NCBI GenBank assembly: GCA_003249585.1
Contig: QKIM01000459.1
Location: 1-5,663 of the forward strand
Source of the DNA: Deltaproteobacteria bacterium
GTDB lineage: Bacteria; Myxococcota_A; Polyangia; HGW-17
DNA length: 5,663 nt
Direction of reading: 5' to 3'
Notes under the pieces: model-generated
Told to the model about the DNA's origin: nothing
What the model saw: the letters and a program-made list of their open reading frames with translations, nothing else
The model's database searches: none
Part shown: in pieces, positions 1 to 5,237 of the stretch
Layout of the letters: each line of letters starts with the position of its first letter
Numbering within the stretch: position 1 is the stretch's first letter
Made by a program: the position numbers and the translations under genes

Positions 1-1367
1 GAGGGAAGCCCCTCAAATTCGTCAAAGAGCTCAAGATCGGGGAGAATCTCGATGCCGTGGAGCAGACCCTCGCCAACCGGGCGCGCTCCCCGGTGGACAC
101 ACTCTACAGGGAGCAGCTGTTGTCCCTCGTGGATTCCCTGGAGAACCCCGGGGAGGCGAAGGTTGTGCTCAGGGGCAACATCAGGGATGCCCTCGAGGTG
201 AACAGGGAGAACGTCCTCGCGGCCGCGATCCGTGGCGGAGACTACATGATCCGCTCGCTGGTGGCAGATTCGAGCGCGACCTACCGGTGCAAGGGCCTCG
301 GCTGCCGCACCGGCAGCTTCAGGACCGACAAGGGTCAGTTCCTGTACATGTATCACATCATGGACGATCTGCTCGACTACCAGAGCCGCTCCTTCTACAA
401 CCTGCCCCGCCACGCGGGGACGACCTACGCCCTGGCGAACCTCTACCGCCTGACCCGGATGCCCCGCTTCAAGAAGGGCGCCGAGGAGGCCATCGCCTAC
501 CTCAGGTTCATGGCCTCCGGCCGGTGCCGCGGTCCAGGCTTCCGCTGCGTCGCCAACGGGAACTTCGCCTCCCTGGGCTCTTCGGCGCTGGCGCTCCTGG
601 CCGTCGCCGAATACCGCCTGGCCACGGGGGATCACACCTACGACGATCTGGGTCGCAGCCTCGCCGGATTCATGCTGTACATGCAGCGCAAGGACGGCTC
701 CTTCAGGCACATGTACGACGTGCAGAACAAGCGCCCCATAGAAGACATGCAGCTCCTGTACTATGCCGGTGAGGCCTCGCTGGCCCTGGCCAAATCCTAT
801 CGCGCCTGGGGAGTCCGAGCCTATGTCGAGGCCGCCGCCCGGGGCATCGACGATCTCATCGGGCCACAGATGCGGCAGCTGCCCTTCCGCTTCGCCTTCG
901 GGGAGGAGCACTGGACCTGCCAGGCCGCACGGGCGGTCTGGCCCGAGTTCAAAAAGAAGGCCTACCTGGAGTACTGTCTGAATTTCGCGGATTACGTCGG
1001 GAGGCAGCAGTGGAAACCGGGCGAGTCGGGCTTCGTGGACTTCGTGGGCGGATACGGCGTCACCCCCATGATGCCGCCCCACACCAACGGGAGCGGTTCA
1101 CGAACCGAGGCCAACGTCTCCACGTTCGAGCTGTCACGTCTCCACGGGTCGCCCTCCGCGGCGGTGGAGGCACAGATCCGGCGTGCTGTCTCCTATGTCC
1201 TCAGGCACCAGCGAAGACCGGAGAACTGCTGGTTGTGCGCCAACCCTGAACACGCCAGTGGAGCCGTCCCCACAAGCCCTGTGGAACTCGAAACCAGAAT
1301 AGACACGGTTCAGCATACCACTTCAGGGCTTATTCGAGCCTACAACGCCCTGTGGGGAAAACAGTAG
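1..1367 (+). CDS. Alpha/alpha-hairpin toroid protein (six-hairpin glycosidase or prenyltransferase-like fold), 5'-truncated
   Basis: The reading frame is open from the left edge (first full codon at base 3) to TAG at 1365-1367, giving 454 residues. The GTG at 57 is in frame but lacks a well-placed Shine-Dalgarno, and the coding sequence continues upstream of it, so I treat the gene as cut by the window edge. Numbering from base 3, there are repeated helical hairpins with the Gly/Ala-Leu pattern typical of alpha/alpha toroids: NLPRHAGTTYAL near 133, GSSALALLAVAEY near 191, YYAGEASLALAKSY near 254, HWTCQAARAV near 303, and a C-terminal HTTSGLIRAYNAL. Two GSFR turns (near 104 and 232) sit between hairpins, as in glycan-active (alpha/alpha)6 enzymes and related uncharacterised proteins. 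Eight cysteines form four close pairs (C96/C101, C175/C182, C306/C325, C409/C412), which suggests an exported, disulfide-bonded protein; the signal peptide would lie outside the window. The fold call is by pattern. The substrate and any catalytic residues are unknown. Confidence 0.82.
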   Translation, partial: GKPLKFVKELKIGENLDAVEQTLANRARSPVDTLYREQLLSLVDSLENPGEAKVVLRGNIRDALEVNRENVLAAAIRGGDYMIRSLVADSSATYRCKGLGCRTGSFRTDKGQFLYMYHIMDDLLDYQSRSFYNLPRHAGTTYALANLYRLTRMPRFKKGAEEAIAYLRFMASGRCRGPGFRCVANGNFASLGSSALALLAVAEYRLATGDHTYDDLGRSLAGFMLYMQRKDGSFRHMYDVQNKRPIEDMQLLYYAGEASLALAKSYRAWGVRAYVEAAARGIDDLIGPQMRQLPFRFAFGEEHWTCQAARAVWPEFKKKAYLEYCLNFADYVGRQQWKPGESGFVDFVGGYGVTPMMPPHTNGSGSRTEANVSTFELSRLHGSPSAAVEAQIRRAVSYVLRHQRRPENCWLCANPEHASGAVPTSPVELETRIDTVQHTTSGLIRAYNALWGKQ

Positions 1368-1381
1368 AACTGTCGATGCCT

Positions 1382-1420
1382 CAGTGTATGGTATATTACC
1401 ATTAAAATTTTATTACACTG
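1382..1420. promoter_or_regulatory. AT-rich nested inverted repeats between the toroid and PAS genes
   Basis: This 39-bp block is strikingly AT-rich against a GC-rich window. The outer arms CAGTGTA (1382-1388) and TACACTG (1414-1420) are perfect inverted repeats. Inside them lie a second perfect dyad, ATGGTA-TAT-TACCAT (1388-1402), and a 10-bp palindrome, TAAAATTTTA (1403-1412). A T-rich stretch (1421-1431) follows directly. The block could be an operator and promoter region for the PAS gene; TAAAAT at 1403-1408 and TATATT at 1392-1397 resemble -10 boxes but lack good -35 partners. It could instead be a weak branched hairpin terminator for the upstream gene, or both. The repeats are directly visible; the role is inference. 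Confidence 0.45.
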
Positions 1421-1478
1421 TTGAATTTTTATGGTCAGCTGCTATCCAAAGTAGTAGGGGAGGCGGAAACTGTCCTCC

Positions 1479-1485
1479 AGAGGTG
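1479..1485 (+). promoter_or_regulatory. Ribosome binding site that fixes the PAS gene start
   Basis: AGAGGTG lies 7 bases before the ATG at 1493. The alternative in-frame TTG at 1421 has only AT-rich sequence in front of it, with no purine-rich site. This favours the ATG as the start. Confidence 0.7.
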
Positions 1486-1492
1486 CACGAAG

Positions 1493-2071
1493 ATGATCGT
1501 CGTCTGTTCCTACTGCAAGAAGACCATCGGTGAGAAGTTCGCCCCCGGCATGCCCGAGGAGCTCATCTCCCATGGGATGTGTGAGGAGTGTGCCCTCTCC
1601 TTCCTTGCCCAGGAGGGGATGCCCCTGCAGGACTACGTGGATGGTCTCCCTGTTCCCGTGCTGGCCCTCAACGGCGACGCGGTGGTCGTCCATGCCAATA
1701 AAAAGGCGCTTGCGCTGGTGAACAAACCCCTCGACATGGTCCGCGGGGGCCTGGGCGGCAATATCTTCGAGTGCCAGTTTGCGCATCTGCCGGGAGGGTG
1801 CGGCCGCACGATCCACTGCGCCGGGTGCTCCATACGCAACACGGTCACGGAGACCTGGACCACGGGGCATGCGAGGTCGAAGGTTCCCGCCTATCTGGGG
1901 GCGTTCAGGGAAGATGCGGTTCAGGAGTTCAATCTCACCATATCCACCGAGCTGCGCGACAACGTGGTGCTCCTGAGCATAGAGCAGATAGAGCCGGTGA
2001 AATCCTCACAAGAGATTCCCGACGAAGCGGTCCCTGAGACGTTTAAGGCTGAGCCTTCCGGATCTCAATGA
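1493..2071 (+). CDS. Zinc-ribbon plus cysteine-rich PAS sensor protein without an output domain
   Basis: The product is 192 residues. Residues 1-40 carry C5-x2-C8 (CSYCKK) and C30-x2-C33 in SHGMCEEC, the small zinc-ribbon-like motif often seen next to PAS, kinase or receiver domains. Residues about 51-165 look like a PAS domain: LPVPVLALNG opens the first strand and ANKKALALVNK follows. It contains a second cysteine cluster, C94-x8-C103-x5-C109-x2-C112, in the context PGGCGRTIHCAGCSIR, which I recognise from cysteine-rich PAS domains of deltaproteobacterial sensors. That cluster may bind metal or respond to redox state, but the ligand is not shown by the sequence. The tail (about 168-192) is acidic, Pro/Ser-rich and probably disordered. 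There is no histidine kinase, GGDEF or DNA-binding domain and no membrane segment, so it is probably a cytoplasmic single-domain sensor acting through a partner protein. Its last 29 bases overlap the convergent coiled-coil gene. Confidence 0.88.
   Translation: MIVVCSYCKKTIGEKFAPGMPEELISHGMCEECALSFLAQEGMPLQDYVDGLPVPVLALNGDAVVVHANKKALALVNKPLDMVRGGLGGNIFECQFAHLPGGCGRTIHCAGCSIRNTVTETWTTGHARSKVPAYLGAFREDAVQEFNLTISTELRDNVVLLSIEQIEPVKSSQEIPDEAVPETFKAEPSGSQ
2035..2067. repeat. Imperfect dyad in the convergent gene overlap, possible bidirectional terminator
   Basis: TGAGA (2035-2039) pairs with TCTCA (2063-2067), and AAGGC (2045-2049) pairs with GCCTT (2053-2057) across a TGA loop. A symmetric 5x5 internal loop separates the two stems. 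The structure covers most of the tail-to-tail overlap of the two genes, including the stop codon of the minus-strand gene. No U-tract follows on either strand, so it is not a standard intrinsic terminator. Confidence 0.35.
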
Positions 2072-2273
2072 GCAGTTTCTTCTTCTCGGCCATGTACTCC
2101 TTGAGGGAGTCCTGCTCCATCTTCTTGTTCATGATGAAGATCTCGATGTCGCTGTGGGTGTATTCCGGCTGATTCATCTTGTTGTCCAGATCGCTGATGT
2201 TCCGGATGGTCTGGGCGATCTTCTCCTCGGTCTCCTCGAGGCTTTCCTGCAACTGCTGTAAATCCTGCGCCAT
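2043..2273 (-). CDS. Small helical-hairpin (coiled-coil) protein, 76 residues
   Basis: I do not recognise the family. The ATG (complement of 2271-2273) is preceded by a near-ideal Shine-Dalgarno, GGAGGT, 5 bases away, so the longer in-frame extension to 2351 is rejected. Residues about 3-33 form a helix with hydrophobic or threonine residues in regular 3-4 spacing (L5, L8, L12, T15, I19, T22, I26, L29, M33). A short break with PEYTH (residues 36-40) follows, then a second Lys/Glu-rich helix (about 43-74). This predicts an antiparallel helical hairpin or a dimeric coiled coil. There is no signal peptide, membrane segment or cysteine, so it is probably cytoplasmic. It converges on the PAS gene with a 29-bp overlap (TAA at 2043-2045) and diverges from the giant lipoprotein gene. 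The strong ribosome site and regular heptads argue that it is real. Confidence 0.82.
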   Translation of the reverse strand: MAQDLQQLQESLEETEEKIAQTIRNISDLDNKMNQPEYTHSDIEIFIMNKKMEQDSLKEYMAEKKKLLIEIRKAQP

Positions 2274-2278
2274 GGGGT

Positions 2279-2284
2279 ACCTCC
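2279..2284 (-). promoter_or_regulatory. Strong Shine-Dalgarno of the small coiled-coil gene
   Basis: On the minus strand this reads GGAGGT, with 5 bases to the ATG. It decides between this start and longer in-frame extensions upstream, which have no such site. Confidence 0.8.
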
Positions 2285-2291
2285 AGCTGCC

Positions 2292-2320
2292 AATATACTC
2301 CCATCGGTGCCCGCTGAACA
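2292..2320 (-). promoter_or_regulatory. Possible promoter for the small coiled-coil gene
   Basis: On the minus strand, TATATT (2297 to 2292) matches the sigma-70 -10 box at 5 of 6 positions. TGTTCA (2320 to 2315) lies 17 bases upstream but matches the -35 box at only 3 of 6. Transcription would begin near 2285, just ahead of the Shine-Dalgarno, giving a very short leader. This is a weak prediction. Confidence 0.3.
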
Positions 2321-2376
2321 CCCTTTTCCACCGGCATGCCCCTTCCTGCATTTCCCATGTACTTTGTCAGGTACCG

Positions 2377-2385
2377 TGGTATCAT
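2377..2385 (+). promoter_or_regulatory. Possible extended -10 promoter for the giant lipoprotein gene
   Basis: TGG-TATCAT fits the extended -10 pattern TGn-TATAAT with one mismatch. It lies about 33 bases before the ATG at 2419. There is no -35 box at normal spacing, as expected for extended -10 promoters. This is a motif match only. Confidence 0.33.
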
Positions 2386-2418
2386 CCCTACCGTCCGGAC
2401 AACAACACCTGAACTGCA

Positions 2419-5223
2419 ATGATGTCATTCACACACAGTCACTTCCACAGCCTGTTTCATGCGCTGCTCCTCTGGGGGGCGCTGTCACCCGTCTTCGCCT
2501 GCACCCGCCCGGAGCGCCCGGCCCAGAGCGTACCGCCCACGGTGCGAGGTCCCCAGGAGCGGTTTGCTACGGCCCGCAAACTCTACAGGCTGCAACCCGG
2601 GGGGCAGGGGCTGAAGACCATGATCCAGCTCTGCGCCGAGGGGAGAAAGCCACAATGTGACGCCGCCCTCGCCCTGGTCAAGAGTGATCCGCACCGACTG
2701 CGGCTCCTCCACAGGGCCTGCGTGGCGCTGGGCCCTGTGTACTGCAACCGACTCGCGATGGCCCATGCCGCCGGTGCCCCTCTGGAATCCGGCTTCTCCG
2801 CCGAGCTCACCCGTCTGAACACGCCAGACAGTGCGCTATCGAGGGCTCTCATCGCCTACGCGGGGGGAAACACCGAGGGGGCCATGGCCGCCCTCGAGCC
2901 GCTGTGCGCTGACGGCGGGAGGGGAAATCCCTGCAGCTTCCTGGCTCTCCTCAAGGCCATCCATCCGGCATCCCTGAAGGATCTTCGCGCGCTGACCCAT
3001 CAGCGCATCTGCAGACTTCTTCCCGCGTCGCGGTGCGGACTCCTTGTGGAACCGCTCAAGACCTTCCAGGGCAGCCTCGACCGCTTCGCCGCGGCGTGCA
3101 CCAATAAAGATCCAGAGGCGTGTGTGGCGCTGGGGGACACCCTCTCCTATGTCCTTCCCGGGGTCGCGCCCTTTGGCACAGGACCCCATCTCCCCGCGGA
3201 TCTGGCTCCGGTGCTCAAGGCCCACCTGGAGGAACAGCTCGGCCCGCTTCCCGTGCCCACGGCCGCTCCCGCGACGCCTGGAGCCCATCACTACGCGCGG
3301 GCCTGCGCCCTCAAATCGCCACGGGGCTGTTTTGGCGCCTGGTATCTGGCGGCGGTCTCAGGACATGCCCAGGAGTCCTGGCGCAAGGCCTGGTTCTCCG
3401 TGACCGAATCGACCTGTTCGCCGGACAGGATGGATCAGTGTTTTCCAGGCAAGGTCGCCCGGGTGGCCGAAAAGGATCTGGACGCCGATGCAGAACTCCT
3501 TATTTTCAAGGATCTGAGCCTCAGGATCCTGCGAGGTGCCCGTCGGGAGGACGCCAAGGCCTTCGACACGCTCGCCCGGTGGCATCCGTTCATCTACTGT
3601 GGGAAGAATCGATACGCCTCGGTACGCAAGCTCCTCAAGGAGGGGTGTGAGGCTGGCAGCGTCTCCTCCTGCGTGCAGTACGGCGAGCTCCTCGAGGTCG
3701 TCGGGTTTTTTCACAAGGCACAGATAGGCACCAGGGAGAGCCGGCGGAAGTCCCGGCGTCGACTGCGCCTCGCGGCCTGGGCGTACAACCGCAGCTGCCG
3801 CAGAGGCGCGTTCTGGTCCTGCTACCCGCTCTCCGTGCTCTATCTCAACGGCTTCGGCGTCAAGAAGAACCTCGCCCGCAGCCAGAAGCTGCTCGAGCGG
3901 GCTCGCCAGGGATTGAAGAGGCAGTGTGAGGCCAGCTCCGCCGATGCGTGCTTCAATCTGGCGAGGATCCCCTCCGAGACCTCCCGGGCGGAGCTCGAAG
4001 ACCTCCACCGGCGTGCCTGCACCAAGGGACACCTCGGCGCCTGTCTTCGCCTGAGTTCCCAGGGGAAGGGCGCCAGGGCGAAAACCCTCCTGAAGCTCAC
4101 GGATACCCTCGCCCAGCTCCGCTGCCGTACGGGTGACACCAAAGCGTGCGTGGCCGCGGGGGCGCTGGAGCTTTTGACCGCTGGGCTTCCCGGCGGGGCG
4201 ACCAAGGCGAGCCCGTGGTTCCTTCGGGGCTGCCGCATGCACGATCCCGCCTCCTGCTGGATGGCCTCCTTCGTGGAAGAGCTCTCCGCCGACTCCATCG
4301 CCACCTTGCGTGCGGCCCACTTTCTCCAGCGCAAGGCCTGCCTGCTCAACACCTCCCTTCCCTGCGAGGGGCTTTTACCCCTGAAGCGGCGAGTCCTCAT
4401 CGCCCTCTCCGCCGAGGATTCCTGTCGGGACCACAGCGACGCCTCCTGTGCCAAAGTGGGGGCGATGCTGCAGGTGAAGGGATTCCGGGGGTACAAGAGC
4501 CGGTTCAAGGAGCTCTGGGGACAGCTGTTCCCGGGCGTTCACGCCCCTTCCTTCACCTTCCGTCAGCACAAGCGCAGCGCACGAGCCATCTTCAAACTTT
4601 TGAACACAGCCTGCAGCGCTGGTTCGAGCGAGGCCTGCATGACCGCCCATTCCCTCACGGAGAAGCATCCGGGACTCCAGGGAGCCAAGGCGGTGAAGGT
4701 TCTGGAGGGGCGGGTCGCCGAACTCCTCAAGAAGGAGTGTGCCGCCCAAAAACCGGGCCCCTGTCGGAGCATGGCCTTGTACTGCATGCAGAAGAAGATG
4801 GGGTGCCAGAGCCTCAAGGCCGCTTCGGGGTACTGGGAAAAGGCCTTCGCCATCTACCGCACCCGATGCGGGCGAAAGCGGCCCATGGACTGCTATCATG
4901 CAGCTCAGATCCTCGACCAGAGCGACCCCGAGGCCAAGAACATCGAGCAGGTTGTCACCTACATGGACAAGGCGTGCTGGTGGAGCGTCAAGCCCGCCTG
5001 CACCTACCTGGGGCTCTACTGGTTCACCCGGGATCCCACGGAGAAGGCGGGCAAGTACCTCGCCAAGGCCTGCCGCCTGGGGGACGCGGAGGCCTGCTAC
5101 CGCGCCGGACGCTTCTATGAGCGTCGAGGATCCGCCAGCGACGTGACCAAGGCCCGCCGCTTCTATGCACGCGCCTGTGCGAAGAAATTACGGATCGCCT
5201 GTTCCGCCCTGGGTCAACTCTGA
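2419..5223 (+). CDS. Giant Cys-rich Sel1/HCP-like repeat lipoprotein (934 residues)
   Basis: An in-frame TGA at 2410-2412 rules out an earlier start; ATG 2419 or ATG 2422 is used, and neither has a clear Shine-Dalgarno. Residues 1-27 are a signal peptide with core LFHALLLWGAL, ending in the lipobox-like VFA-C28. T29 at +2 would allow outer-membrane sorting under the E. coli rule. The n-region has histidines but no Lys or Arg, which is unusual. The rest is helical repeats of about 36 residues with paired cysteines. There are 21 pairs; 20 are exactly C-x7-C (for example 534/542, 569/577, 605/613, 641/649, 817/825, 853/861, 885/893, 920/928) and one is C-x8-C (163/172). This is the disulfide pattern of Helicobacter cysteine-rich (HCP) Sel1-like proteins. 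KACRLGDAEACYRAGRFYERRG near 884 is the most canonical copy. Such proteins are solenoid scaffolds for protein binding; the partner is unknown. Several spacings are long (62-77 residues), implying degenerate repeats or insertions, including a basic insert (about 439-450) and a Pro-rich one (about 250-290). Confidence 0.9.
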   Translation: MMSFTHSHFHSLFHALLLWGALSPVFACTRPERPAQSVPPTVRGPQERFATARKLYRLQPGGQGLKTMIQLCAEGRKPQCDAALALVKSDPHRLRLLHRACVALGPVYCNRLAMAHAAGAPLESGFSAELTRLNTPDSALSRALIAYAGGNTEGAMAALEPLCADGGRGNPCSFLALLKAIHPASLKDLRALTHQRICRLLPASRCGLLVEPLKTFQGSLDRFAAACTNKDPEACVALGDTLSYVLPGVAPFGTGPHLPADLAPVLKAHLEEQLGPLPVPTAAPATPGAHHYARACALKSPRGCFGAWYLAAVSGHAQESWRKAWFSVTESTCSPDRMDQCFPGKVARVAEKDLDADAELLIFKDLSLRILRGARREDAKAFDTLARWHPFIYCGKNRYASVRKLLKEGCEAGSVSSCVQYGELLEVVGFFHKAQIGTRESRRKSRRRLRLAAWAYNRSCRRGAFWSCYPLSVLYLNGFGVKKNLARSQKLLERARQGLKRQCEASSADACFNLARIPSETSRAELEDLHRRACTKGHLGACLRLSSQGKGARAKTLLKLTDTLAQLRCRTGDTKACVAAGALELLTAGLPGGATKASPWFLRGCRMHDPASCWMASFVEELSADSIATLRAAHFLQRKACLLNTSLPCEGLLPLKRRVLIALSAEDSCRDHSDASCAKVGAMLQVKGFRGYKSRFKELWGQLFPGVHAPSFTFRQHKRSARAIFKLLNTACSAGSSEACMTAHSLTEKHPGLQGAKAVKVLEGRVAELLKKECAAQKPGPCRSMALYCMQKKMGCQSLKAASGYWEKAFAIYRTRCGRKRPMDCYHAAQILDQSDPEAKNIEQVVTYMDKACWWSVKPACTYLGLYWFTRDPTEKAGKYLAKACRLGDAEACYRAGRFYERRGSASDVTKARRFYARACAKKLRIACSALGQL

Positions 5224-5235
5224 GGTTTTGGGCGG
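5204..5235. repeat. Inverted repeat across the convergent junction
   Basis: CCGCCC (5204-5209) and GGGCGG (5230-5235) are perfect complementary arms around a 20-base loop that contains the lipoprotein stop codon. The hairpin would form in transcripts from both sides, so it might limit read-through between the convergent genes. No U-tract follows on either strand, and 6-bp GC arms can arise by chance in sequence this GC-rich. Confidence 0.25.
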
Positions 5236-5237
5236 GG

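Noticed and set aside
1224..1240. C-x2-C (CWLC) in the toroid protein as a thioredoxin-type active site
   Set aside because: The surrounding sequence has no thioredoxin fold pattern; it sits in a C-terminal loop of a helical-hairpin protein.
1421..1492. TTG-initiated 24-residue extension of the PAS protein
   Set aside because: There is no Shine-Dalgarno before TTG 1421, it lies at the edge of the AT-rich dyad region, and ATG 1493 has AGAGGTG at ideal spacing directly before the zinc-ribbon motif.
1442..1870. 142-residue minus-strand frame opposite the PAS gene
   Set aside because: It lies opposite recognisable zinc-ribbon and PAS coding sequence and has no features of its own.
2333..2340. 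GGCATGCC 8-bp palindrome in the divergent intergenic region
   Set aside because: It is short, GC-rich and does not extend further, so it cannot be told from chance.
2274..2351. 26-residue N-terminal extension of the small coiled-coil protein
   Set aside because: The inner ATG has GGAGGT 5 bases upstream, and the extension has unrelated composition (Trp, Cys, Arg) and no helical pattern.
2276..2375. Two GGTACC hexamers (2276-2281 and 2370-2375) as paired operator sites
   Set aside because: Six-base palindromes are expected by chance, and the flanking bases are not shared.
2364..2385. TTGTCA and TATCAT as a -35/-10 promoter pair
   Set aside because: The spacer is only 10 bases, too short for sigma-70. 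Only the extended -10 reading was kept.
3358..4320. 320-residue minus-strand frame inside the giant lipoprotein gene
   Set aside because: Long antisense frames are common in GC-rich genes. Its translation is Gly/Ala/Pro/Arg-rich without domain features, while the plus frame has a regular C-x7-C pattern throughout.
4146..5120. 324-residue plus-strand frame overlapping the giant lipoprotein gene
   Set aside because: It is a shadow in another frame, with low-complexity Gly/Arg/His/Pro composition, and the real frame continues through to canonical Sel1-like repeats.
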